Source of the DNA: M55B129 sp964506505
Lineage (GTDB): Bacteria > Bacillota > Dethiobacteria > DTU022
NCBI GenBank assembly: GCA_964506505.1
Contig: CAZDKY010000021.1
Coordinates: 1 to 64,000, forward strand
Length of the DNA: 64,000 nt
Direction of reading: 5' to 3'
Positions within the stretch are counted from its first letter, which is position 1; each line of letters starts with the position of its first letter. Under the pieces are notes generated by a model. That model made no database searches. It was given only the letters and a program-made list of their open reading frames with translations, and had not been told where the DNA came from. Below, one piece after another: positions 36,923-45,086 of this stretch. The translations under genes and the position numbers were made by a program.

Positions 36923-37609
36923 TCAATCCTCCCAGACAAAAGAAAATAGTAAAAGTGAAGCGGTGACGATAATCACCAGGTAAGAAAAAAGAAAGGTCAG
37001 TTCGGACAAAACACTATCTGCATTTCCACCTGCCAGAGCAATGCTCGTCCCCCTAATGGCCGTAAGCAAAACGGGCAGCAGAACAGGGAAAGCGATCACG
37101 GGAAGCAGAGAATTTTTCGCGCCGGCCCGGGAAACCATTGCTGCCAGGATAGTTGTCGCTCCGGCCAGGCAAACCGAGCCGAGAACAAGAAAGGCAACAA
37201 CCAGCAAATAGTTACTTCCGGGAGGAAGATTCATCAAAAAAATGTAAAGTGGGAAAACAACCACCAGCAGGCCAAGCAGGAGAAGTACATTATAGAGAAG
37301 CTTACCGGTGAAAATAATCTCCGGGGAAGCTGAAAGCCGCAGAGCGGCAGCCGTCCCCTTTTCTTCTTCCTTGATAAAGCTGCGAGCCAGGGCCGACATG
37401 GAAGAAAAAAAGATGATTATCCATAAGAATGAAGCGTGCAATCCCGCATCCAGGGCAAAAATGCCGGTGGAGAAGCTGACCATCACCAAAGTAGTCAGGG
37501 CAAATAGACCCATAGAAGTAATGGCATAGCGGGTGCGCAGTTCGTCTACCAAATCTTTTTTAACCAGGGCCCATACTCCCCGGAGCGAGTTGTAAAATAT
37601 CCTGCCCAA
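36923..37609 (-). CDS. ccmB: Haem exporter ABC permease CcmB
   Basis: The 228-residue protein has six membrane helices and the CcmB N-terminal pattern ALVKKDLVDELRTRYA with FIKEEEKGTAAALRLS near residue 80. It partners CcmA. It begins at a TTG inside the last 50 bases of ccmA; the exact start is uncertain since no ATG or GTG lies before the conserved part. Confidence 0.9.
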   Translation of the reverse strand: MGRIFYNSLRGVWALVKKDLVDELRTRYAITSMGLFALTTLVMVSFSTGIFALDAGLHASFLWIIIFFSSMSALARSFIKEEEKGTAAALRLSASPEIIFTGKLLYNVLLLLGLLVVVFPLYIFLMNLPPGSNYLLVVAFLVLGSVCLAGATTILAAMVSRAGAKNSLLPVIAFPVLLPVLLTAIRGTSIALAGGNADSVLSELTFLFSYLVIIVTASLLLFSFVWED

Positions 37610-38195
37610 AGCGTTCTACCTCCGATGGTTCATTGGTAGCCATGAGAACGATCCCTTTGCTGACCTGATCCCCTATAATGAGGTTAACCATATCCTTACC
37701 TGCCCGATCGAGATTGGTAAAAGGTTCATCAAGAAAGAGAAAAACAGGTTCGTGTAGGAGAGCAAAAGCCAACCTGAAGCGCTGTTTCATGCCTGAAGAA
37801 AAGGTAGCCAGGGGACGGTTCATTTCCTCCCTCAGCTGGACCTTTGCCAACAGTCTCTGCAGAAAGTCATTGCCCTTATCAAGCCCCCGCAAAGCGGAAA
37901 AAAAGACAAGATTTTCCAATGGCGAAAGCTGCCCATAAAATTGCAGATCAGGGGAAACCAGTCCCATACTGCTGCGCATGCAGGACGGATCGATAATATC
38001 TTCCCCCATATAACAGGCGATTGTTCCGGCAGTCGGTTTTTCCAGGCCGCAGAGAAGCCGCAGCAATGTCGATTTTCCGGAACCGTTTGGCCCGGTTACC
38101 ACATAACTTTTTCCCTTTTCCAACTGCCAGGAAAGATTTTTAAACACATTATTTCGCTGATAACTTTTCGCCAAACCTTTTAGCTCTATGCGCAT
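37560..38195 (-). CDS. ccmA: Haem exporter ABC ATPase CcmA
   Basis: The 211-residue ATPase has Walker A GPNGSGKST near residue 36, signature FSSGMKQR near 128 and Walker B LFLDEPFTNLD near 148. With CcmB it powers release of haem-bound CcmE from CcmCD. First gene of ccmABCDEF, which then runs on toward the multihaem cytochrome gene. Confidence 0.93.
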   Translation of the reverse strand: MRIELKGLAKSYQRNNVFKNLSWQLEKGKSYVVTGPNGSGKSTLLRLLCGLEKPTAGTIACYMGEDIIDPSCMRSSMGLVSPDLQFYGQLSPLENLVFFSALRGLDKGNDFLQRLLAKVQLREEMNRPLATFSSGMKQRFRLAFALLHEPVFLFLDEPFTNLDRAGKDMVNLIIGDQVSKGIVLMATNEPSEVERFGQDILQLAPGSMGPG

Positions 38196-38454
38196 CTTCC
38201 TGATCTCCCCACAAAATACTCTTCTTTAAACCCTTTTAATCTTAATCATCCTTTTCTGAAGCGTCAAGCCGGCTTCAAAAAAACAATCCTTTCCCTGAAT
38301 CGTTTAGGCCTTGAAATTGGCAAATACGGAAGAACGATTAATTCTAAACCTCTCGTAAAAACAGCGAATTTAAACCCGGTTGAGACAGTCTTAAATGATA
38401 TAATTGATTAACCCGGTTAATTAATATACTCCAATGGCCGACGGAGGAGATCCT

Positions 38455-38997
38455 ATGAGAATCATTGCCGGTTCGAAAAAAGGAATGAAGCTGAAAACTC
38501 CCGGCGGAACATCTGTCCGTCCCACTGCCGACCGGGTCAGGGAAGCACTTTTCAATATCCTCGGTCCCCTGGTCAGGGATGCTGTTTTTATTGATCTTTA
38601 CGCCGGCAGCGGCGCAGTGGGTATAGAAGCGCTGAGCCGCGGCGCCCACCAGGCTGTATTCGTGGAAAAGAAAAGAGAAAATATTTCTTTTATTAGAGAA
38701 AACCTGGCAAAAAGCGGTTTTAAAGACAGGTCCTTTCTTTTGCACCGCGATGTCAACAGGGCTCTCCCACACCTGGCAGAGAAACAGTTCAGGGCGGACC
38801 TCATTTTCATGGATCCGCCCTACCTCAGCAAGGAAATCCCCACTGTGATCGAAGCTATAAACGGGCTACCACTCCTCTCACCAGATGGCCTGATCATAGT
38901 AGAGCATGCCTGTTCCAACGGGGAGTGGGCTGCAGTTTTTTCAAACCTTCGCCGGAAAAAGTACGGCCAAACCTGCCTGAGCATCATTAAACCTTAA
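38455..38997 (+). CDS. rsmD: 16S rRNA (guanine-966-N2)-methyltransferase RsmD
   Basis: The 180-residue protein matches RsmD: RIIAGSKKGMKLKTP at the start, RPTADRVREALFNIL, the SAM loop DLYAGSGAVGIEALSRGA, and the catalytic DPPY near 122. It methylates G966 of 16S rRNA. The ATG at 38455 is chosen because GGAGGAG lies six bases before it; a frame starting seven codons earlier has no such site. Confidence 0.93.
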   Translation: MRIIAGSKKGMKLKTPGGTSVRPTADRVREALFNILGPLVRDAVFIDLYAGSGAVGIEALSRGAHQAVFVEKKRENISFIRENLAKSGFKDRSFLLHRDVNRALPHLAEKQFRADLIFMDPPYLSKEIPTVIEAINGLPLLSPDGLIIVEHACSNGEWAAVFSNLRRKKYGQTCLSIIKP

Positions 38998-39054
38998 TTA
39001 ATGCTTGTCTAAGAACTGCCCCCTCCGGAAAGATCCACCAATTCGCCGGCAAGT

Positions 39055-40176
39055 CTAAGCCTGTTCCGCCAGCACCTCTCCCAGGGCAGTTAAAAACCGC
39101 TCGTTTTGCTCTTCGGTACCGTAGGTTAACCTGATGTGAGTTGGTTGACCAAAAATGTCGCCGGTGCGGACAATTACCCCTTTCCTGAGCAAGGCTTGAA
39201 ATACCTGCCGTGAATCTGTTTTTACATCGATAAAGCAAAAGTTGGCCTGATCGGGAATTGGCTTGAGACCCATTTTCCGCAATCCCTCTTTTATCTGGAA
39301 ACGTGCTCCCGCCACCAAAAGACGGCTGCGGACAACCTGTTCGTCATCGTCCAGGGCGGCCACCGCCGCTTTCTGGGCCATGGCATTGACGTTAAAAGGT
39401 TCCCGTACGCGGTTCAGATCAGCGATGATTTCAGCGGGTGCAATTCCATAGCCAATTCGCAGTCCCGCCAGACCATATATCTTGGAAAAAGTGCGCAGGG
39501 CCACTACAGGATAACCCTGTTTGATATAGTTTAATCCGGAAATTTGCTCCGGATCCTCGCTGTACTCTATGTAGGCCTGATCGAGAATCAAAACAATATT
39601 ATCCGGCAGGCGTTCAATAAAGCGTTCCATATTTTTCCTGTCCACTACCGAGCCCGTGGGATTATTGGGATTGCATATAAAAATTAATTTTGTTTTCTCA
39701 CCGATTACCTCAAGCATGGCATCCAGATCGTAGATAAAGTTTTCTCCTCTGAGCGGCACCGTTTTCGGAATGCCTCCCTGCATGCGCATGGCAAATTCAT
39801 ACTCCGAAAAACTCGGCACCGGCATGACTGCCTCTTCTCCCGGGCTGACATAGGCCAGACATAACATGGCCAGAAGTTCATCCGAGCCGTTGCCGAAAAT
39901 TAACTGATTTGAATCTACGCCAACCTTCCCGGCCAGTTTCTCTTTCAGGTAATAGTTATTGCCATCCGGATAAATATGCATTTTATCAACATTGTCACGC
40001 ATTGCCCTGGCAGCAAGTGGCGAAGGTCCAAGTGGATTCTCGTTGGAAGCCATCTTGATAACATTTTTTAAATCAAGTTCCCTTTCCACTTCTTCAACCG
40101 GTTTCCCAGGTTCGTAGGGTTTGATCAGCTGAAGGCATTCGCGTATTTCCGGTTTTTTCAATTTATATTCCTCCAT
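39055..40176 (-). CDS. hisC: Histidinol-phosphate aminotransferase
   Basis: The 373-residue PLP enzyme matches HisC: SNENPLGPSP near residue 42, NPNNPTGSV near 172, LDQAYIEY near 205, and the PLP lysine in RTFSKIYGLAGLRIGYG near 233. It makes histidinol phosphate; broad-specificity relatives also act on aromatic amino acids. It converges with rsmD with a 57-base gap. It is divergent from the hisH/hisF operon 550 bases away. Confidence 0.9.
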   Translation of the reverse strand: MEEYKLKKPEIRECLQLIKPYEPGKPVEEVERELDLKNVIKMASNENPLGPSPLAARAMRDNVDKMHIYPDGNNYYLKEKLAGKVGVDSNQLIFGNGSDELLAMLCLAYVSPGEEAVMPVPSFSEYEFAMRMQGGIPKTVPLRGENFIYDLDAMLEVIGEKTKLIFICNPNNPTGSVVDRKNMERFIERLPDNIVLILDQAYIEYSEDPEQISGLNYIKQGYPVVALRTFSKIYGLAGLRIGYGIAPAEIIADLNRVREPFNVNAMAQKAAVAALDDDEQVVRSRLLVAGARFQIKEGLRKMGLKPIPDQANFCFIDVKTDSRQVFQALLRKGVIVRTGDIFGQPTHIRLTYGTEEQNERFLTALGEVLAEQA

Positions 40177-40322
40177 ATTCTGTGTTAGATGTTGCCGGCA
40201 AATATACCGGATGATGATTAAAGTAGTCTCTTAAGAACCGGCCTGAAGAAAAACATCTTCAACCCGGAGAGATGAAATTACTTTTTTGACCATAATTTTA
40301 TATATTTATTTTACCATACCCC

Positions 40323-40351
40323 TTGTAATCTCCTTTCAGGTCTGCTATAAT
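40323..40351 (+). promoter_or_regulatory. Promoter of the T-box-led operon
   Basis: TTGTAA (40323-40328) and TATAAT (40346-40351) are 17 bases apart. Transcription would start near 40358, at the base of the T-box leader. Confidence 0.65.
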
Positions 40352-40359
40352 TCCAAAAC

Positions 40360-40612
40360 AATAAGAGAATGAAAAAGGCTTTGATGGGGTAAAACACTTT
40401 AACTTCCCGCTCAGAGAGGGGCTTCGCCGGCTGCAAGAGCCCCCGGTCCGTTAAAGGAATAAGCCGCCCCGGAGCTGCTGTGCTGAAAGTTTTCCTAACC
40501 TTTAAGTGCAGCCGGTTGCAAAACCGTTACTGCGTTGAGAGGCTCCGAAAAGGGCAAAAAGAGTGGTACCGCGGGAATAAACCCGTCTCTTCCAAATAAG
40601 AGGCGGGTTTTC
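40360..40612 (+). promoter_or_regulatory. T-box riboswitch leader
   Basis: The highly conserved T-box sequence is seen at 40558-40574 (AAAGAGTGGTACCGCGG), followed by the terminator AAACCCGTCTCTT/AAGAGGCGGGTTT (40579-40610) with a T-rich end. Stem I is clear: a kink-turn-like base (TTGATG/GGAGC), GGGG/CCCC, specifier loop, CTTTAAC/GTTAAAG (40397-40403, 40450-40456), and the distal CAGAGAGG and GCTGCAAGAG loops. The 3' side of the specifier loop reads GAATAAGCCG; the codon could be AAU, AAG or GCC and I could not decide. An uncharged tRNA would prevent termination and turn on the aminotransferase-hisHF-pdxST genes. Confidence 0.92.
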
Positions 40613-40732
40613 TTATTGATCAAAAGTAACTACCACCAGAACCGGCCAGATAAGCTCGGACAGCCGGGATAAAAATGTAATTCAGATCAACGAACTTACC
40701 GGACTGCGGCATCAATTAAGGGAGGGAAAAAG

Positions 40733-41977
40733 ATGAAAACGAAGTGGGATCAGCTGTTTGCAGAAAGAACCAGAAATATCTGCGGTTCACAGATCCGCCA
40801 GTATTTTGCCCTGACAGAAAGACCGGAGGTGATCTCCTTTGCCGGAGGGTTCCCCGGCAATGAATTCTTCCCAACCGCCGAAATCGCGGCAGCCGTGTCC
40901 GGACTGATGCAGGAAGAAGGAAATCGGTCTCTGCAGTACAGTTCAACGGAAGGCAGCATTGAGCTACGTTCTCTTATTGCCGAAAAGATGAACCGGCAAA
41001 AGGCCCAATGCAATCCGGAAAATATTATCATAACCGATGGCTCTCAGCAGGGGATCGATCTGCTGAGCCGCATCCTCATCAATCCGGGTGATCCAGTTCT
41101 GGTAGAGGAACCGTCTTATATCGGGGGCACAAGCGCTTTCAAATCTCACGGGGGTATACCTGTAGGCATAAAAATGGACCAGGACGGTCCACTCCCTCTT
41201 TCAATGGAAAAAGCTATTAGTATGCAAATCACAGAAGGAAAACAACCGAAGATGTTTTATACGGTATCCAATTTCCAAAATCCCACCGGCGTAACCACCT
41301 CATATGAACGGCGGCTCGAGATATTGGAAATTGCTTCACGCCATAATATCATCATAGTTGAAGACAATCCTTACGGTGAACTTTGCTACGAAGGGGAAAT
41401 ACCTCCAAGCTACAAATCACTTGACAGGGAAGAACGAGTCGTCTACCTGGGGTCTTTCTCGAAGATTCTCACACCCGGCATCCGGATAGGCTGGATGGCC
41501 GGCCCCGGCCCCCTGATCGAAAAAGCAATTTTAACCAAACAATCAACAGATCTTTGTTCCAGCTCACTTGGCCAGCAACTGGCTTACCGCCTTTCAAGGG
41601 AAGGCTTTGTGGAAAAACACACCCGTAAGCTGATCGATCTATATCGCCGAAAAAGAGACATCATGATCGAAGCAATGGATCATTACTTCCCTCCGGACAT
41701 TGTGTATAATAAGCCCAGAGGAGGTTTCTTTATCTGGGTTGATTTCCCGTCTTTTTATCCCACCAGTAAAGAACTTCTCGAGCTGGCCCTGCAAAATAAT
41801 GTTGCTTTTGTCCATGGAGAAGGATTTTCAAACAGCGAAGACGGAGGCACCCACAGCGCCCGCTTTTCGTTCAGCCAGCCCCTCCAGGAACATATTGAAA
41901 CCGGTATCAATAAACTGGGAAAACTGTTCCGGGAAATCGAGACCAGGCAATCTCTCAAAACAGTGGAAAAAGTATAA
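40733..41977 (+). CDS. PLP-dependent aminotransferase (2-aminoadipate/aromatic class I type)
   Basis: The 414-residue fold type I aminotransferase has ITDGSQQGIDLLSRI near 102, FQNPTGVTTSYERR near 182, EDNPYGELCYEG near 213, and the PLP lysine in LGSFSKILTPGIRIGWM near 240. It resembles the LysN/ARO8-like group (2-aminoadipate, kynurenine or aromatic amino acids). The AGGGAGG site precedes ATG. T-box control implies a role in making the amino acid whose tRNA is sensed; that amino acid is not resolved. Confidence 0.85.
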   Translation: MKTKWDQLFAERTRNICGSQIRQYFALTERPEVISFAGGFPGNEFFPTAEIAAAVSGLMQEEGNRSLQYSSTEGSIELRSLIAEKMNRQKAQCNPENIIITDGSQQGIDLLSRILINPGDPVLVEEPSYIGGTSAFKSHGGIPVGIKMDQDGPLPLSMEKAISMQITEGKQPKMFYTVSNFQNPTGVTTSYERRLEILEIASRHNIIIVEDNPYGELCYEGEIPPSYKSLDREERVVYLGSFSKILTPGIRIGWMAGPGPLIEKAILTKQSTDLCSSSLGQQLAYRLSREGFVEKHTRKLIDLYRRKRDIMIEAMDHYFPPDIVYNKPRGGFFIWVDFPSFYPTSKELLELALQNNVAFVHGEGFSNSEDGGTHSARFSFSQPLQEHIETGINKLGKLFREIETRQSLKTVEKV

Positions 41978-42036
41978 CAGAGTATGCCGCATAATGTTAT
42001 TCAAGACAGAGACAGCTGATTTGAAAGGGAAATATT

Positions 42037-42669
42037 ATGCCCTCGCTTGTAATAATAGACAGTGAATGCGCCAATTTAAACAGTGTCTACCGGGCGACAG
42101 CAAAGGCTGGCCTGCAACCAGTGATATCAGGGAATCCTGACGTGATTACAGGTGCCAGGGCAGTTATCTTTCCCGGTGTTGGCTCTTTTGCCCATGCCGC
42201 GCAGGTGTTGTCGAAAAAGGGATTGGATAAAGTAATAATGGAAGTGATCTTAAAGAAAATCCCCTTTCTTGGCATCTGCCTCGGCATGCAGCTGCTCTGC
42301 AGCGAAAGCGAGGAATCCGTCAATACTGCAATAAAAGGTTTGGATCTGATACCTGGTCGGGTGAAGCGTTTCCCCAGCGGATTGCCCGTACCTCATGTAG
42401 GTTGGAACCAGGTCGTGCCGGTTGTTGATCACCCTCTATTCTCGGGTTTGCCGGCAGGAAGCTATTTTTATTTTACTCATTCCTACTACGTTGATCCCTG
42501 CCATGCGGAAGAAACCCTTGCCCGAACCGCATACGGATTTTCTTTTACTTCAGCGGTATTTAAAAATAATGTATTCGGGGTACAGTTTCATCCCGAAAAA
42601 AGCGGCCCGGCAGGCTTGCGCCTGCTCAGCAATTTTGGTAAGATTATAGACGGGCAGAGGCAAAAATAA
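42037..42669 (+). CDS. hisH: Imidazole glycerol phosphate synthase glutaminase subunit HisH
   Basis: The 210-residue class I amidotransferase has the nucleophile in GICLGMQLL near residue 82 and the catalytic histidine and glutamate in VQFHPEKSG near 187. It makes ammonia from glutamine for HisF. It lies 59 bases after the aminotransferase gene and 23 before hisF. Confidence 0.95.
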   Translation: MPSLVIIDSECANLNSVYRATAKAGLQPVISGNPDVITGARAVIFPGVGSFAHAAQVLSKKGLDKVIMEVILKKIPFLGICLGMQLLCSESEESVNTAIKGLDLIPGRVKRFPSGLPVPHVGWNQVVPVVDHPLFSGLPAGSYFYFTHSYYVDPCHAEETLARTAYGFSFTSAVFKNNVFGVQFHPEKSGPAGLRLLSNFGKIIDGQRQK

Positions 42670-42692
42670 CTTGCTATTATAAGGAAATAATA

Positions 42693-43493
42693 ATGCTCGC
42701 CAAAAGAATAATCCCATGTCTTGATGTCCATGAAGGTCGGGTCGTTAAAGGAACCCGTTTTATCAACCTGAAAGATGCCGGAGACCCCGTTAAACTGGCC
42801 TCTTATTACGATTGTGAGGGAGCGGACGAAATAGTATTCCTGGACATCACCGCTTCCATCGAGGGCCGTAAAGCTATTCTCGACGTGGTCAGAAGAACAG
42901 CAGAATCGGTTTTTATACCCCTCACTGTTGGTGGAGGGATAGTTTCAGTGGAATTGATGCAGGAGCTGCTGCACTGCGGAGCTGATAAAATTTCTCTCAA
43001 TACCGCCGCACTGCAGGATCCCTTGCTGATCCGCCTGGGGGCGGATCGCTTCGGCAGCCAGTGCATTATTGCCGCTATTGATGCCCGGAGAAAAAATATT
43101 ATCTCGGAAGGCAATCCGGCCTGGGAAGTGTATTCACACGGGGGAAGAAAGGCAACCGGCCGTGACGCCGTAGAATGGGCGATAGAAACTGAAAAACTTG
43201 GCGCCGGTGAAATTCTGCTTACCTCCATGGATGCCGACGGCACCAGGAAAGGTTATGAAATCGAACTTTTAAAAGCTGTTACCGAAGCGGTTAATATTCC
43301 GGTGATCGCCTCCGGTGGCGCCGGGAAAATAGAACATCTATTTGAGGCGCTGACTGCCGGCGGGGCTCATGCTGTGCTGGCCGCTTCGATTTTGCACTAC
43401 GGGACCTGCCGGATTTCCGAAATAAAACAATATCTTGCCGAAAATGGTCTGCCGGTGAGACCTGTTACCGGCAATGAAGATTATGATTTGTGA
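42693..43493 (+). CDS. hisF: Imidazole glycerol phosphate synthase cyclase subunit HisF
   Basis: The 266-residue TIM barrel has both catalytic aspartates, in IPCLDVHEGRVVKG (residue 11) and AAIDARRK near 130, and phosphate loops GGGI and GGAG. With HisH it makes imidazole glycerol phosphate and AICAR. The remaining his genes except hisC are not in the window. Confidence 0.96.
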   Translation: MLAKRIIPCLDVHEGRVVKGTRFINLKDAGDPVKLASYYDCEGADEIVFLDITASIEGRKAILDVVRRTAESVFIPLTVGGGIVSVELMQELLHCGADKISLNTAALQDPLLIRLGADRFGSQCIIAAIDARRKNIISEGNPAWEVYSHGGRKATGRDAVEWAIETEKLGAGEILLTSMDADGTRKGYEIELLKAVTEAVNIPVIASGGAGKIEHLFEALTAGGAHAVLAASILHYGTCRISEIKQYLAENGLPVRPVTGNEDYDL

Positions 43494-43508
43494 GAGGAGA
43501 TAGTTATA

Positions 43509-44393
43509 ATGAAAGAACAGGGCACCTATCGGGTTAAAAAAGGAATGGCCCAGATGCAAAAGGGCGGTGTAATCATGGATGTAACCACCGTCGAACAGGC
43601 CAGGATTGCCGAAAATGCCGGGGCGGTTGCTGTAATGGCTTTGGAACGTGTTCCAGCCGATATCAGGGCGGCAGGTGGAGTTGCCCGGATGGCCGATCCC
43701 GAAATGATCTTGAAAATTATGGATGCAGTGACAATCCCGGTTATGGCCAAGGTCCGGATCGGCCATTTTGCCGAGGCACAGATAATTGAAGAGCTTGGAG
43801 TCGATTACATCGACGAGAGTGAAGTGCTTACGCCGGCTGATGAACAGTACCATATCAACAAGCACCTTTTCACGGTCCCCTTCGTCTGCGGGGCCAGAGA
43901 TCTTGGCGAGGCGCTGCGCCGTATCTCCGAAGGAGCTGCGATGATCCGCACCAAGGGCGAACCTGGAACAGGCAACGTCGTTGAAGCGGTCCGCCACATG
44001 CGCCGGGTAATGGACCAAATTCGCGAGGTCCTGAGTAAGAAAGAAGACGAGCTTGTCGATCTGGCCAAGGTAATGGGGGTTTCAGTTGAAATGCTAGAAG
44101 AGGTCCGCAAAGAAGGCCGCCTTCCTGTGGTCAACTTTGCCGCCGGTGGAATCGCTTCCCCGGCAGATGCCTCCCTGATGATGCAACTTGGTTCCGACGG
44201 GATTTTTGTCGGCTCCGGCATCTTCAAGGCTGCCATCCCTGAAAAAGTAGCCGAAGCTATCGTCCAGGCTACCCTGCACTACGATGATCCAAAAGTTTTG
44301 GCTCAGGTTTCAAAAGGCCTGGGTGAAGCAATGCCCGGTGTGGAAATGTCGACACTGACCTCCGCCGACCGGATGCAGGAAAGAGGAATCTAA
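43509..44393 (+). CDS. pdxS: Pyridoxal 5'-phosphate synthase subunit PdxS
   Basis: The 294-residue TIM barrel has the active lysine in VMAKVRIGHFAEAQ near 81 and KGEPGTGNVVEAVRHMR near 150, plus FAAGGIASPADASLMMQLG near 215. It makes PLP from ribose 5-phosphate, glyceraldehyde 3-phosphate and ammonia. It follows hisF by 15 bases. Confidence 0.97.
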   Translation: MKEQGTYRVKKGMAQMQKGGVIMDVTTVEQARIAENAGAVAVMALERVPADIRAAGGVARMADPEMILKIMDAVTIPVMAKVRIGHFAEAQIIEELGVDYIDESEVLTPADEQYHINKHLFTVPFVCGARDLGEALRRISEGAAMIRTKGEPGTGNVVEAVRHMRRVMDQIREVLSKKEDELVDLAKVMGVSVEMLEEVRKEGRLPVVNFAAGGIASPADASLMMQLGSDGIFVGSGIFKAAIPEKVAEAIVQATLHYDDPKVLAQVSKGLGEAMPGVEMSTLTSADRMQERGI

Positions 44394-44398
44394 GGTTA

Positions 44399-44983
44399 AT
44401 GAAAATCGGAGTTCTCTCTGTTCAGGGTGCCGTAACGGAACATCTGCGGCACCTTGAACAGTGTAATGTAGAAAGTATCGCCGTAAAAAACAGGAAAACC
44501 CTGCAGCAGGTTAGTGGCCTGATTATCCCCGGTGGAGAGAGCACTACTATCGGTAAACTGATCTCCATCTTCGGCCTGGCCGATTTAATCAGGAAGCGAA
44601 GCAATGAAGGTAACCTTGCCATTTTCGGGACCTGTGCCGGCATGATCCTCATGGCCAGGGATATTTCAGACGGCCTGCCCGGACAGCCAAGCCTCAACCT
44701 GATGGATGTTCAGGTAAAACGTAACGCTTTCGGTCGCCAGCAGGAAAGCTTCGAGATGGAACTACAGTTTAATTCACTGGACCACCCCCTGACTGCTATA
44801 TTCATCAGGGCACCGATTATTGAAAAAACAGGATCGGGAGTAACAGTCCTGGCTTCTCTGCCCGAAGGCATTGTTGCAGCCAGACAGGACAACCTGCTGG
44901 CCACTTCGTTTCACCCGGAACTGGTAGAAGATCTGCGCATTCACCAGTATTTTATTGACATGTGCCACAATTTAAGTTTCTGA
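44399..44983 (+). CDS. pdxT: Pyridoxal 5'-phosphate synthase glutaminase subunit PdxT
   Basis: The 194-residue amidotransferase has GGESTTIGKL near 47, the nucleophile in FGTCAGMIL near 79, and TSFHPEL near 170. It feeds ammonia to PdxS. Start lies five bases after the pdxS stop. Last gene of the T-box operon. Confidence 0.97.
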   Translation: MKIGVLSVQGAVTEHLRHLEQCNVESIAVKNRKTLQQVSGLIIPGGESTTIGKLISIFGLADLIRKRSNEGNLAIFGTCAGMILMARDISDGLPGQPSLNLMDVQVKRNAFGRQQESFEMELQFNSLDHPLTAIFIRAPIIEKTGSGVTVLASLPEGIVAARQDNLLATSFHPELVEDLRIHQYFIDMCHNLSF

Positions 44984-45043
44984 AATGAAAGTGAACAACA
45001 AATCTACAGGTTTTTGCGGTTTAATAGTGATCCGTCTAAAATT

Positions 45044-45079
45044 ATAGCCCGCCAATCTTCAATCATAGTGGCGGGCTAT
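45044..45079. terminator. Bidirectional terminator between pdxT and guaA
   Basis: ATAGCCCGCCA (45044-45054) pairs with TGGCGGGCTAT (45069-45079), followed by TTATTT on the plus strand and A/T-rich sequence on the other. It ends both convergent transcripts. Confidence 0.85.
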
Positions 45080-45086
45080 TTATTTC

